A stretch of DNA of 64,000 bases from Spirulina major PCC 6313 (GTDB lineage: Bacteria; Cyanobacteriota; Cyanobacteriia; Cyanobacteriales; Spirulinaceae), in the NCBI RefSeq assembly GCF_001890765.1, contig NZ_KV878783.1, positions 4,430,771-4,494,770 of the forward strand. The letters run 5' to 3'. The translations under genes were made by a program, and so were the position numbers. Below the pieces are notes generated by a model that did no database searches, had not been told where the DNA came from, and saw nothing but the letters and a program-made list of their open reading frames with translations. How positions within the stretch are numbered: the first letter of the stretch is position 1; the number at the start of each line of letters is the position of its first letter. Below are positions 26,039 to 36,101 of the stretch, one piece after another.

Positions 26039-27355
26039 TCAAGCCGCGATAAACTCATTCCATTTTTGGATCAGGTAAGTTTGCTCATCCATCACGGAGT
26101 TCCAGCAAACCACGTTACCCATCCGTTCATCAAAGGAACCACCATCGCGTACACTTCCTTGGTCAGCGATTTTCTTACCGAAGGGATCAACGATATCTTC
26201 GGCGGCTTCTTTCCCTTCATACCAGTAATCCCATTCAAAGGGTTCCATGAAGGCCTTGGATTTTTCGGGGGCGGCGCTGTAGTAGCCTTGGCGACTGAGG
26301 AACGCACCCAGCCAACCATCGAGCATCCATTCGAGGTAAGCATAGGCGGCATCGAGTTCCATCCCGGAGAGACTGCGGGAAAAGCCAACGCCACCGCCCC
26401 AACCGCGATAGCCTTCCTTGAGGGGGCCATAGGTGCATTCAATCCCCTGCGATCGCACTGCCGTCACCGCTGGCGACCACATCGACTGCAACACCACTTC
26501 CCCCGATGTCATCAAGTTCACCGACTCATCAAAGGTCTTCCAGAATGCCCGGAACTGACCCGCATTTTTGCGATCGATCAGGATTTCGGTCACCTGGTCG
26601 AGTTCTGCTTTAGTCATGTTGCCCTTGTCGCCGAAGGTCATCAGCCCCGACGCTTCCAGCACCATTGCCGCGTCCATAATCCCAATCGAGGGAATATCAA
26701 GAATCGAGGTTTTACCGGCAAAGTCATCATCGAACAACTGGGCCCAGGAGTTAATCTCTTTGCCCACCAAGTCCGGCCGCCAACCGAGGGTATCCGCGTT
26801 GTATTGGAACGGAATCAGCGTCGCCCAATCCGTCGGCTCATCGGCGAATTCGCTGGATTCGGCATCTTTGAGATACATCACCTTCCGGGGGGCCGTGCCT
26901 TGGGAGGTGTTAACGGGAGCGCCATCGTAGAGATTGCCCGTGGTGAAGATCGAGACAATCTGATCAAAGGATTTGAGGCGTTTAATATCAATGGGTTGTA
27001 AATTTCCCGAAGGCACGACCAGAGGCAAGCTGAAATATTCCCCGTCGAAAATATCGTATTGTCCCGGTTGAGTGATGGCAATTTGGTTATTTTCTTCGGT
27101 ACTCAGGGCCCGCATTTCCAGTTTAAAACCGAGGTCTTTTTCGGCTTGTTCGCGAATTTCGTTGATTTGCGAAACACCTGTGCCAATGAAGCGGAGGGTC
27201 ACGTCTTTGCTGTTATTGGCGTTGAATTCTGGGCTTTTGGGGCCGTTGTCAGTGGTGGTGGTTTCTTCGGGGGCTGCGCCGCAGCCTTTGGCGGTGAGGA
27301 AGGCCCCGGCAGCGAGGCCGGTTTGAATGAGTTTACGCCGTGAAATGTTGGACAT
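26039..27355 (-). CDS. Spermidine/putrescine-type ABC transporter substrate-binding protein
   Basis: 438 residues from the ATG at 27355. The N-terminus SRRKLIQTGLAAGAFLTAKG is a twin-arginine signal, with a possible lipobox cysteine (AKGC). The mature part has the PotD-like two-lobe pattern (QYDIFDGEYFSLPLV, WAQLFDDDFAGKTSILD, SGEVVLQSMWSPAV). It would capture a polyamine or related cation in the periplasm. It follows the ATPase gene by 83 bp; no permease genes are present on either side. Confidence 0.8.
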   Translation of the reverse strand: MSNISRRKLIQTGLAAGAFLTAKGCGAAPEETTTTDNGPKSPEFNANNSKDVTLRFIGTGVSQINEIREQAEKDLGFKLEMRALSTEENNQIAITQPGQYDIFDGEYFSLPLVVPSGNLQPIDIKRLKSFDQIVSIFTTGNLYDGAPVNTSQGTAPRKVMYLKDAESSEFADEPTDWATLIPFQYNADTLGWRPDLVGKEINSWAQLFDDDFAGKTSILDIPSIGIMDAAMVLEASGLMTFGDKGNMTKAELDQVTEILIDRKNAGQFRAFWKTFDESVNLMTSGEVVLQSMWSPAVTAVRSQGIECTYGPLKEGYRGWGGGVGFSRSLSGMELDAAYAYLEWMLDGWLGAFLSRQGYYSAAPEKSKAFMEPFEWDYWYEGKEAAEDIVDPFGKKIADQGSVRDGGSFDERMGNVVCWNSVMDEQTYLIQKWNEFIAA

Positions 27356-27438
27356 GATGGTTTGATGAAATAAAGGGTATTGGTGTGCGTGATGCTCAAC
27401 GGAGGAGGTGAGGAGAAAGCGGGGGGCGCGATCGCTGC

Positions 27439-28596
27439 CTAATGGGGCAGAAAAATACAATCCGATGGGGCCCAACTGAGGGTCACGACTTGACCTTCTT
27501 GATAGTCCGTGGCAAGCCAGGCCTCGGTTTGGGCTTTGTACAGCAGTTCTTGACCGTTGTTTTCTTGCAGGAGGGAAATCCGGGTAATGTAGCCGGTGAA
27601 TTCCACGGCAACGATGCGGGCGGTGAGGTGGTTCGGATGGGGAGCGGGGCTATTGGGGTCGCTGATCTGGAGTTGATCGGCGCGGATGCAACAGGCAGCG
27701 GCTTGACCCGTGGGGGAGGCATGGCCGATACAGTGGATGGGCCCCACGTCGGGGACATCGAGACCAATGCGATCGCGCCCCGTTTCCCCTGGTTCCGACT
27801 CCCGCACCGTGCCGCGAAAGATGTTGTTATCCCCGACAAACTGCGCCACGAAGGTAGAGGCGGGCTGGGTATAAATTTCCATACCGCTCCCCACTTGATC
27901 CACCCGCCCATGATCCATCACCACGATCACATCCGAGAGGGAAAAGGCCTCATCCTGGGCATGGGTGACTTGAATAAACGTCATACCAAACTTTTTTTGG
28001 AGGCGGCGCAGTTCGCTGCGGGTTTTGATCCGGAGGGATTCGTCAAGGGCGCTCAAGGGTTCGTCCAAGAGCAGCACTTGGGGACGGTTGGCGAGGGCAC
28101 GGGCGAGGGCAATCCGTTGCTGTTGACCACCGCTGAGTTGGGTGGGTTTGCGGTGGGCGAAGGATTCCATGCCCACGAGGGCGAGCATTTCTTCAATGAC
28201 GGGAGTGCGATCGCGCTCCGGTACGCCCCGCATTTTCAGGCCAAATCCCACATTATCCCAAACCGTTTTATGGGGAAAAAGCGCGTAGTTTTGAAACACC
28301 ATGGCGGTATTTCGTTGGGCGGGCGGTTGTTCCGTTACTCGCTCAGTGCCAATGAAAATATCACCGGATGTAACCGTTTCATGACCCGCCAACATTCGGA
28401 GGGTGGTGGTTTTTCCGCAACCACTGGGGCCGAGGAGACAACAATATGATCCGGCCGGAATGTCGAGGGTGATATTTTCAACAGCAGTGAACAAGCCATA
28501 CTTTTTGGTTACCGATCGCAGTTGCACTCCCTTAGCATCAGCATGCAAAGCAGTTGAGGGCGGTGATGGTTTCGTTAGGGGGGGAGTTCCCGTCAT
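27439..28596 (-). CDS. PotA-type ABC transporter ATPase
   Basis: 385 residues from the ATG at 28596; an in-frame TTG 36 bp upstream is less likely. Walker A GPSGCGKTT, signature LSGGQQQRIALARAL, Walker B VLLLDEPLSALD, H-loop VTHAQDEA and a C-terminal TOBE-like domain (about 270-385) fit the spermidine/putrescine and iron importer group. It forms a pair with the binding protein downstream. Confidence 0.82.
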   Translation of the reverse strand: MTGTPPLTKPSPPSTALHADAKGVQLRSVTKKYGLFTAVENITLDIPAGSYCCLLGPSGCGKTTTLRMLAGHETVTSGDIFIGTERVTEQPPAQRNTAMVFQNYALFPHKTVWDNVGFGLKMRGVPERDRTPVIEEMLALVGMESFAHRKPTQLSGGQQQRIALARALANRPQVLLLDEPLSALDESLRIKTRSELRRLQKKFGMTFIQVTHAQDEAFSLSDVIVVMDHGRVDQVGSGMEIYTQPASTFVAQFVGDNNIFRGTVRESEPGETGRDRIGLDVPDVGPIHCIGHASPTGQAAACCIRADQLQISDPNSPAPHPNHLTARIVAVEFTGYITRISLLQENNGQELLYKAQTEAWLATDYQEGQVVTLSWAPSDCIFLPH

Positions 28597-28717
28597 AGCA
28601 GCATCGTTTTTCAGTGGGCTGGAATTGTTCAATCGTACCTAACCCTTGTATAACGTTAGGAGTGACGGGCTTAATGTATCGGAATCTACCGTTTTTTGAC
28701 GAGGTGAGAGTATTTTT

Positions 28718-29110
28718 ATGAGCGACACAGAAATCACGCGGGTTTTTATTTGCGGTTCTGCTTTACGGGGGCAACCCGATCACGGCACGATCGCAGAAAC
28801 AGAATTTCTCGGTGCGGTGAAAACCCAACCCAACTATCGACTGCATTCAGTTTATGATCAGCATCCGGGTGTGTATGAAGTCGAGACTGATGGGATTGCG
28901 ATCGCGGGGGAACTCTACGCCATGACCCCGGCACAATATCAGCACCTCCTCGATAACGAACCGCCAAATCTCTATCCAGGGCCCGTCACCCTCGAAGATG
29001 GCAGCGACGCGACGGCGATGCTCTACCCCCAAGACCTGATCGAAGCCAACAACCTGCCGGATGTGTCGCAGTTTGGCGGCTGGACGGCCTATAAAGCCTC
29101 ATTAGGGTAA
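28718..29110 (+). CDS. Gamma-glutamylcyclotransferase-like protein
   Basis: 130 residues with the start VFICGSALRGQPDHG replacing the usual Y-G-T/S-L-R-x-G loop, and a conserved GIAIAGELYAMTPAQYQHLLDNEP. This is the small beta-barrel fold shared by gamma-glutamylcyclotransferases and the C-terminal domain of allophanate hydrolase. The catalytic Glu candidate is E in LDNEP. Its last base overlaps the first base of the next gene, so they are translationally coupled. Confidence 0.7.
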   Translation: MSDTEITRVFICGSALRGQPDHGTIAETEFLGAVKTQPNYRLHSVYDQHPGVYEVETDGIAIAGELYAMTPAQYQHLLDNEPPNLYPGPVTLEDGSDATAMLYPQDLIEANNLPDVSQFGGWTAYKASLG

Positions 29111-29988
29111 TGAAACGATGGATGCAACAAATGGTGCGATCGCTCATTGTGGGCGGTGCGCTCTTTTTCCTAGCATCCACCCTCCGCCACCATTGGCAAC
29201 AGATTACCCCCCTAACCACGGCAGCAATCCAATGGCCCTGGATCGCTGCCGGATTTGTTGTGACCCTGCTCGCCCATAGTTGGTCCGGTTGGGTCTGGGG
29301 CTGGATTCTCGCCGAGCTTGCACCCCAGATTTCCCCCCGCTGGGCGATCGCCACCTATCTCCAAACCACGATCGCCAAATATATCCCCGGCAACGTCTGG
29401 CATCTCTACGGCCGCATCCACGCCGCCCAAACCCAAGGCCTTTCCCTCACTGCCGCCACCTTCTCCACCCTGATCGAACCCCTCCTGATGGCCGCCGCCG
29501 CCCTCCTCGTCGCCCTCCTCACCTGGCCCGTAGGGATCACCCTCTGGCAACCCATCGCCCTCCTGGGCATTTTGATCGCGATTCATCCCCAGGTGCTCAA
29601 CCTCGGCCTGTGCTGGCTGGCCCGCTGGAAACGCAGCGACCAAGCCCCGATGCAGATCCACCGCTACCCCTGGCGGCCCTTTGGCGGTGAGGTGGTTTTT
29701 GTGGCGTTGCGATCGCTGGGCTTCTATTGCACCGTGGCGGGGTTGATGCCCGTGGCGTTGGGAGAATTACCCCGCGTGGTGAGTGCCTTTGCGATCGCTT
29801 GGGTGTTGGGGTTGGTGTTGCCCGGTGCGCCAGGGGGGTTGGGGGTGTTTGAATCGGTGGCGGTGGCTTTGTTGTCGAGTCAGTATTTTTTTGCGATCGC
29901 CCTCTATCGCCTCAGTAACACCCTCGCCGAAGCCGTCGGAGCCGGGTTAGCCTGGCTCCTGCCATCCGAACATCAATCCGGGCGATGA
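29110..29988 (+). CDS. UPF0104 / lysylphosphatidylglycerol synthase-type membrane protein
   Basis: 292 residues with about seven or eight hydrophobic segments. The motif ATYLQTTIAKYIPGNVWHLYGR and the GLVLPGAPGGLGVFESVAVALL segment are hallmarks of the UPF0104/MprF flippase-like domain. Members move or synthesise aminoacylated or glycosylated lipids; no synthase domain is fused here. Coupled to the preceding gene by a 1-bp overlap. Confidence 0.78.
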   Translation: MKRWMQQMVRSLIVGGALFFLASTLRHHWQQITPLTTAAIQWPWIAAGFVVTLLAHSWSGWVWGWILAELAPQISPRWAIATYLQTTIAKYIPGNVWHLYGRIHAAQTQGLSLTAATFSTLIEPLLMAAAALLVALLTWPVGITLWQPIALLGILIAIHPQVLNLGLCWLARWKRSDQAPMQIHRYPWRPFGGEVVFVALRSLGFYCTVAGLMPVALGELPRVVSAFAIAWVLGLVLPGAPGGLGVFESVAVALLSSQYFFAIALYRLSNTLAEAVGAGLAWLLPSEHQSGR

Positions 29989-30018
29989 TTGTCGTGCCAT
30001 AACTTCATTACCTAGTAA

Positions 30019-30840
30019 ATGAAGGAATACTTCACTGACTATAATAAGAAAGTCGAGCTTAAGAGAAGAGCATTAGCTATGGTTTGGCATATGCAAACAG
30101 GCGATCGAGTTCTGGAAGGATTTGAAGCGCAATTCTATTTAGAAATTTTGCAAGATTCCTTCTTGTCAACTTTAGAATTCACTAACTGGCAATATGATGA
30201 CCCTAAAGATTTTCAGCTTTTTGCTGATACAGGCAATGGTTTTTTTTGTCGGGCTAGTTTCAATCAACAAATTTATTTGATCAACCTCTGCTTAAAAGCC
30301 TTACTTAAGCCAGATATTCCGATACCTCCACTAGATCACCTGCTAGAAGCGGCTGCCTTCTATCCATTTGCCTATCTTCATCAAATGATTTTGGAAGAAA
30401 TTCCAGAGCAACTCAATTCAGATCAAGATAATGACACGGAGGATCATGAATATCATTACCATTATCGAAAAATTGCTTGGCAAGCCTTTGAAAAATTGAT
30501 CTTGCCGGACTTGATGGAAAATGAGAAAAAGAACAAAGAATATGATGAAGACGAGGAAGAAAACGAACCAGATTTCATGGAAATATTCGTTCAGAAAAAG
30601 CACAAATCAACTAATGTAAAAGATTGGGAGTTTGCCGTTGATTGTTTGGCAGATATAATTTTTGAGGATCGAGATTGGTTTTTTACCACAGATTGGCCCC
30701 AGTATCTTGATGGTGGTATGGAGCCAGTCAGGGCTGCATCTTTGGGAATAACTGAAAATTACTTTACCAACAGATTACCAAAGGTGACTGATAAAGAAGC
30801 CATGCAGCTTCTGCACGAGATTATGGAGTGGGAGTTATAA
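30019..30840 (+). CDS. Hypothetical acidic protein
   Basis: 273 residues, not recognised. It is rich in aromatic and acidic residues with an Asp/Glu-rich stretch at about 170-195 (EYDEDEEENEPDFME), no signal peptide and no membrane span. Base composition is clearly more AT-rich than its neighbours, suggesting recent acquisition. An IS66 element is inserted 28 bp past its stop codon. Function cannot be inferred. Confidence 0.6.
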   Translation: MKEYFTDYNKKVELKRRALAMVWHMQTGDRVLEGFEAQFYLEILQDSFLSTLEFTNWQYDDPKDFQLFADTGNGFFCRASFNQQIYLINLCLKALLKPDIPIPPLDHLLEAAAFYPFAYLHQMILEEIPEQLNSDQDNDTEDHEYHYHYRKIAWQAFEKLILPDLMENEKKNKEYDEDEEENEPDFMEIFVQKKHKSTNVKDWEFAVDCLADIIFEDRDWFFTTDWPQYLDGGMEPVRAASLGITENYFTNRLPKVTDKEAMQLLHEIMEWEL

Positions 30841-30868
30841 CAAAAGGAAGAAGGAAAGATGAAAAGGT

Positions 30869-32386
30869 GTAAGGATTCAGGTGGGGGGGGGTTGACAAAT
30901 CAGAAAAAACAGCTAAGTTAGCACAATGAAGCCCATCGAGATTCCCCCAGCCGTCGAACGAGAGCAACTGAGACAAGCATCATCAGAGGTGCTGGTGGAA
31001 CTGGTGTTGCGGCAACAAGAGATTATTCAGCAACTAGTCTGGGAAATAGAGCGGCTCAAGAACAACGCCAACAGCGATAGCGAGAGTTCATCGAAACCCC
31101 CATCAAGCGACATCCACAAACGCTCAGAACACCAACCCCCAGAAAAAGAGCCACCAAGCCAAGGAAAACGTAAACCCGGTGGGCAACCCGGTCATCAGGG
31201 AAAAACTCGCAAAGGGTTTGGCAGAATAGACCGCTACGAAATGGTGCGAGCACAAGTGTGTGGGTACTGTGGGAGCCAAGAGTTGAGCCTAGTCCCCCGA
31301 AAAACGCGCCGCCATGAAGTAGCCGAGTTAATCCAACCCGCCATAGAAGTAGTGGAGTATGAGCAGCAGTGCTGCTGTTGTAGCCGATGCGGACAGGAAA
31401 CATGGGGAGAGTTACCGCCGCAAGTGCTGGGAGGTCAAAGCTTAGGAGTCGGGCTGCAATCCCTGTTGGTGTGGTTGGGGAACTACGCTCACATGAGCTA
31501 TGAAAAGCAGCAGGAATTCCTAGAGGAACTGGGGAATATCACCGTGGGAGTAGGGACATTACAAGCGACCAACGAAAGGGCATCCCAAAGCGTTAAGCCG
31601 ACAGTAGAGGAACTGGGAAACTGGGTGAAACACCAAGACTACGCCCAAGTGGATGAAACACCATGGCTAGTCAAGGGAGTGAAAGAGTGGATGTGGGTAG
31701 TGTGTGGGGTGGGTTTTTTGCCTCTTCCACGCCGCTGATACTCGTTCAAGGGCGGAATTAGAGACCCTATTAGGTCGAAGCTTTGATGGTGTACTCGTCT
31801 CTGATGACTTCAGTGTGTACAACGGTTATGAGGTGAAAGCCCAGCAGAAGTGCTTGGCTCATCTAAGGCGGCACTTCAAGAAAGTCTGCAAGCTCAGGCA
31901 TGGAAAAAATCCAGAGTTGGCGAAGGCATTCCTGGATTTGATTGACACAGCCTTTGAGCAGCATCGTCAGTGGCGTGAAACCGAGGATGGGGCTGCCTAT
32001 CATCAATGGGCGGCGGGCTTTATCTATGAGGTGAAGGCGGCTGTGGAGCATTGGCTCCCCCTGGCTGGGCATGAGGCGGGCTTGTTATTGCGCTCTCTAC
32101 GCGATAAGGCAAATCAGTGGTGGTATTTCCTGTCCCATCCAGAAATTCCCCCGGATAATAATCGTGCGGAACGCTCGTTGCGGTTGGCTGTAACCAAGCG
32201 TAAGGTTTGTGGTGGCTCGCGTTCGATGGCAGGTTTTGCCCAGACGGCAAGGTTACTGAGTGTGATTCAGACTTGTCGGACTCAAGGGCGTTCGGTGTTG
32301 AGTTTCTTGAAACAAGCTTTGATGGCGACGGCTTCTCCTGAGCAAGTCTCCATGCCTTCCCTCATCCCTGCTACCTGAATCCTTAC
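30869..32386 (+). mobile_element. IS66-family element, copy 1
   Basis: 1518 bp with terminal inverted repeats beginning GTAAGGATTCAGGT at both ends. The 8-bp target duplication GAAAAGGT flanks it (30861-30868 and 32387-32394), matching the IS66 family. It carries only the large transposase, without the two accessory genes of classical IS66. By eye it is identical to copy 2 at 44409 except for two homopolymer changes. Confidence 0.93.
30926..32378 (+). pseudogene. IS66 transposase, frameshifted at a T6 run
   Basis: Would encode about 485 residues: an N-terminal leucine-zipper-like region, the linker GKRKPGGQPGHQGKTRKG, a CxxC zinc finger (CGYCGS and CSRCGQ) and the DDE domain (YAQVDETPWLV, VLVSDDFSVYNGY, PPDNNRAERSLRLAV). 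The frame breaks at 31714-31719, where copy 1 has six T and copy 2 five. The two halves are 30926-31738 and 31704-32378. Confidence 0.85.
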
Positions 32387-32491
32387 GAAAAGGTTTTCTG
32401 TAATGAGACTTCGGCTTAGAGTAGTGTTCTCTAACCCCTTTGCTTACTCATCAATCATTGAGGATTGCTGTTTTTCATAAATCATCAATAC

Positions 32492-33100
32492 CTATGGACT
32501 CATAGGTGGAGTCTCGGTGAGATTCAGACCGCGATAAAGTGACTCAATGGGAAAGCTGAGGTTAATACTTTTCAGTTCAATTACATCCCCCGGTTGGTAA
32601 TTCAGAATCAACCAATCACCGGCATCATTTTTGTGATATAAGTCAACTACAATGCTCGTAGAACTGACTAAGAGATAATCGATGAGGGCCGGATTTTGAC
32701 GATAGCGGCGGAATTTTTCGCCTCGGTCGTAGGCTTCGGTACTGGGTGAAAGCACTTCAACAATTAAGCAAGGATAGCGAATATATTGGGTTGTGGTTTG
32801 ATCGCGATCGTCACAGGTGACACTGACATCAGGATAGGTGTAATCATTGCTTTCTAAGAGGTTAATGGGTAGATCTGATGTGGCAGTATCGCACCGACTG
32901 CCTTCTAAATGAACAGAACATAACGTAATCAATCGAGCCGCGAGTAAACTATGGTTTTTACTGCCGCCGGTCATCGCATCCACTTGACCCCTTAGATGCA
33001 CTCGACCGTCAATCAGTTCATGCTTTTCGAGTTGTTGTTCTTCCCAGGCGAAATATTCCTCCGGGGTGAACGTGGGAAAATTCTCTTTAGCGGCAATCAT
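32492..33100 (-). CDS. Uma2 family (DUF820) putative endonuclease
   Basis: 202 residues. It shows the family pattern: FTPEEYFAWEEQQLEKHELI, a YPDVSVTCDDRD strand and LIVEVLSPSTEAYDRGEKF, giving the PD-(D/E)XK-like core (D in PDVSV, E-V in VEVLS). Uma2 proteins are heavily expanded in cyanobacteria; their biological role is unknown. It stands alone just downstream of IS66 copy 1. Confidence 0.85.
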   Translation of the reverse strand: MIAAKENFPTFTPEEYFAWEEQQLEKHELIDGRVHLRGQVDAMTGGSKNHSLLAARLITLCSVHLEGSRCDTATSDLPINLLESNDYTYPDVSVTCDDRDQTTTQYIRYPCLIVEVLSPSTEAYDRGEKFRRYRQNPALIDYLLVSSTSIVVDLYHKNDAGDWLILNYQPGDVIELKSINLSFPIESLYRGLNLTETPPMSP

Positions 33101-33274
33101 GATTGTTCCTCATCTCTAAAGCGTTGCATCGGAAAATTCTGGATAGTGGGGTGAAACATATTCGCCCTCATGCTTTCGTAGGGATTTAATCCACTCAGAT
33201 TAAGCGTCCCCCCTATAGTATCCCTGAGCTAACGATGCGGTGTACAGTAGAGAGCGGCCGTTGTAACCCTTGCC

Positions 33275-34231
33275 ATGGACATTTCCCCCCTCGCCCCTGA
33301 TGTTTCCGTTGTTGTGCCGATCTATAACGAAGTGGAAAGTGTGGAGCGGTTGGTGAATGCGATCGCCGCCAGCCTCCAGCCCACCAGCCTCCGCTATGAA
33401 ATCCTCTGCATTGACGACGGCTCCACCGATGGCTCTGGTGAACTCCTCCGCAAACTCGCCCAAGAACGCCGCTACCTTCGCGCCATTATCCTCCGCCGCA
33501 ACTACGGCCAAACCCCCGCCATGGCCGCCGGTTTCAAACACGCCCAAGGCTTAACCATCGTCACCCTTGACGGCGACCTCCAAAATGATCCCGCCGATAT
33601 CCCCATCCTCCTCGCCAAACTCGAAGAAGGCTACGACCTCGTCAGCGGGTGGCGCAAAAACCGCCAAGATGCCGCCCTCACCCGTTTATTACCGTCCAAA
33701 ATTGCTAACTGGCTGATTGCCCGCATTACCGGCGTGCGCGTCCATGATTACGGCTGCTCCCTCAAGGCCTATCGCGCCGAACTCGTGGCGGATATGAACC
33801 TCTACGGTGAACTGCACCGCTTCCTCCCGGCCTTGGCCTTTATTGAAGGGGCCCGGATCGCAGAATTGCCCGTGCGCCACCAGGCCCGGCAGTTTGGTCA
33901 GAGCAAGTACGGCTTGGGGCGAACGTTTCGGGTCGTGCTGGACTTGATGACGATCTTTTTTATGAAGCGCTTTTTGACCCGGCCGATGCATGTGTTTGGC
34001 GTGGCTGGACTGGTTTCGACATTGTTGGGGGTTGCCTTGGGGCTTTATCTGACGGTGTTAAAGTTTGCCCTCGGACAACAGATTGGCGATCGCCCCCTGC
34101 TCATTCTCGTCGTGATTTTAATTTCCATTGGCGTTCAGTTCTTTAGCATCGGTCTCCTGGGGGAACTTCTGATGCGTACCTATCACGAATCCCAAGGCCG
34201 CCCCATTTACCGCATTCGAGAAATCATCTAG
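33275..34231 (+). CDS. Family 2 glycosyltransferase, polyprenyl-phosphate sugar type
   Basis: 318 residues. GT-A motifs are VVPIYNEVESVERLV, the nucleotide-binding DDGSTDGS and LDGDLQNDP. Two C-terminal membrane spans (about 235-260 and 270-295) give the GtrB/dolichol-phosphate-mannose-synthase-like plan. It probably loads a sugar onto undecaprenyl phosphate for use outside the membrane. Confidence 0.85.
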   Translation: MDISPLAPDVSVVVPIYNEVESVERLVNAIAASLQPTSLRYEILCIDDGSTDGSGELLRKLAQERRYLRAIILRRNYGQTPAMAAGFKHAQGLTIVTLDGDLQNDPADIPILLAKLEEGYDLVSGWRKNRQDAALTRLLPSKIANWLIARITGVRVHDYGCSLKAYRAELVADMNLYGELHRFLPALAFIEGARIAELPVRHQARQFGQSKYGLGRTFRVVLDLMTIFFMKRFLTRPMHVFGVAGLVSTLLGVALGLYLTVLKFALGQQIGDRPLLILVVILISIGVQFFSIGLLGELLMRTYHESQGRPIYRIREII

Positions 34232-34467
34232 CGATCGCCCCTCGTTCGCTTGCTCAATTGATAGGAAATACTTATTGTTTTGATTAAAGATCGCAGTGCC
34301 TGGTTGCACGCTTGGGGGTAGATCGATGTATCCCTTTCCATTACTATTGACTTTAATCAATCCAACTCTCTAAAACATTGACATTAATCGATAGATAAGG
34401 GCGATCGCCCCCATCTCTTTCACACTCGATTTATACCCTGACTGTTTGAACGTTCCATGAAACTCCT

Positions 34468-35850
34468 ATGATGCTACTTCCCCATCTTCCCTGGCCCAGT
34501 GCCCTCCTCCTCGAAGCCGCACCGGCTGAAGCAGACTCCTCCCTAATCTTGGCGGGTGTCCTGCTCAGTTTAGTGGTCATCTACTTCGCCAGTAAACTTG
34601 GCGGCGAACTCTCCAAACTCGTCAACCTCCCCCCCGTTTTAGGTGAACTCGTCGGCGGGGTCGTGGTCGGTGTCTCTTTTCTCCATCTCCTGATCTTCCC
34701 CGAAGGTGGAGCCACCGCCAGTGATTCCCTCTTGATCACCGTCCTTGAAACCGTTGCCGGTCTGACTCCGGAGGCCGCCGCAGGTGTGTTTCAGAGTCAA
34801 GGTGAAGTAGTTTCTGTCTTAGCAGAATTGGGAGTCATTGTCCTACTCTTTGAAATTGGCCTAGAATCTGATCTCCGCGAATTACAAAAAGTCGGGTATC
34901 AAGCCGCCCTCGTTGCGATCGTCGGCGTGGTTGCGCCCTTCGCCGGGGGAACCTTGGGCTTGATGTTCTTCTTCCATGTCACCGCCATTCCCGCCATTTT
35001 TGCCGGGGCCGCCCTCACCGCCACCAGCATCGGCATCACCTCTAAAGTCCTCTCCGAAATCGGCCGCCTCAAGTCCACCGAAGGTCAAATGATCGTCGGT
35101 GCAGCGGTGATTGACGATGTGCTGGGTATTATCGTCTTGGCCGTTGTCGCCAGTCTCGCGAAAACCGGTGAAGTAGACCTCGTTAATGTGGCTTGGTTGA
35201 TCGTCAGCGCCACCGTGTTCCTCTTAGGCGCGATTTTCTTGGGTAAATTCTTTAACCGCTCCTTTGAGGCTGTGGCGCAAAGCCTGCAAACCCGTGGAAA
35301 TCTCGTCATTCCGGCGTTAACCTTCGCGCTCATTATGGCGTTTTTGGCCAATGTGATTCACCTCGAAGCGATTCTAGGGGCGTTTGCCGCTGGTTTGGTG
35401 TTGGATGAAACGGATCTGCGCAAGGAGTTAGATCGTCAAATCATGCCGATCGCAGATATTCTCGTCCCGATCTTCTTCGTCTCTGTGGGGGCAAAAGCTG
35501 ACCTGGGCGTGCTGAATCCCTTTGTGGCGGAAAACCGCGCCGGATTGGTGATTGCGGTGTTCTTGCTGGCGATCGCGATCGTCGGCAAACTAGTCACCGG
35601 CTGGGTCGTCTTCGGCACACCGGGGATTAATCGGTTTGCGATCGGCGTGGGCATGATCCCACGGGGTGAAGTGGGTCTCGTCTTCGCGGGCATCGGTTCA
35701 GCCAGTGGCGTGTTAGATAAACCCCTCGAAGCCGCGATCATCATCATGGTGATCCTCACCACCTTCCTCGCCCCGCCCTTCCTCCGCATCGCCTTCCAAC
35801 AATCTCCACCCCTCGACCCCACCCCCGACCCCAACCCCGCAGCCTCCTAA
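34468..35850 (+). CDS. CPA2-type cation/proton antiporter
   Basis: 460 residues with about 12 hydrophobic segments. The ion-path motif is visible as AAVIDDVLGIIVLA (paired Asp near residue 214), with TATSIGITSKVL and MIPRGEVGLVFAGIG elsewhere in the core, as in NapA/KefB-type exchangers. It likely exports Na+ or K+ in exchange for H+. No regulatory C-terminal TrkA domain is present. A strong terminator follows at 35909. Confidence 0.88.
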   Translation: MMLLPHLPWPSALLLEAAPAEADSSLILAGVLLSLVVIYFASKLGGELSKLVNLPPVLGELVGGVVVGVSFLHLLIFPEGGATASDSLLITVLETVAGLTPEAAAGVFQSQGEVVSVLAELGVIVLLFEIGLESDLRELQKVGYQAALVAIVGVVAPFAGGTLGLMFFFHVTAIPAIFAGAALTATSIGITSKVLSEIGRLKSTEGQMIVGAAVIDDVLGIIVLAVVASLAKTGEVDLVNVAWLIVSATVFLLGAIFLGKFFNRSFEAVAQSLQTRGNLVIPALTFALIMAFLANVIHLEAILGAFAAGLVLDETDLRKELDRQIMPIADILVPIFFVSVGAKADLGVLNPFVAENRAGLVIAVFLLAIAIVGKLVTGWVVFGTPGINRFAIGVGMIPRGEVGLVFAGIGSASGVLDKPLEAAIIIMVILTTFLAPPFLRIAFQQSPPLDPTPDPNPAAS

Positions 35851-35908
35851 GCACAATCACCCCCACTGCCAGGGTCTTACTCTCTCCGTCATACGATGCG
35901 ATCGCCGT

Positions 35909-35945
35909 CCCCCTAGCTGCTCCGGCACGCTAGGGGGCATTTTTA
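35909..35945 (+). terminator. Terminator after the antiporter
   Basis: Stem CCCCCTAGC / GCTAGGGGG, extended inward by TGC/GCA, followed by CATTTTTA. It lies 58 bp past the antiporter stop. Strong intrinsic terminator. Confidence 0.88.
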
Positions 35946-36101
35946 TCATCGGCTGTCCTGTGTGGAATCTGAACAGAAAGCCCTCAGACAAGATGAGGCT
36001 TTGGATGGTCGTCCCGTTCGTCCAGACGATTCTCGGTGTCTTCACTCTTAGTACAAGACAAACGTTGAAATGTGTGACAAAATCTGAAGTTTGAAGGGAG
36101 T

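Noticed and set aside
26066-27001. 311-codon plus-strand open frame opposite the substrate-binding protein
   Set aside because: Antisense shadow without recognisable features.
27442-28449. 335-codon plus-strand open frame opposite the PotA-type ATPase
   Set aside because: Antisense shadow; the ABC motifs on the other strand are unambiguous.
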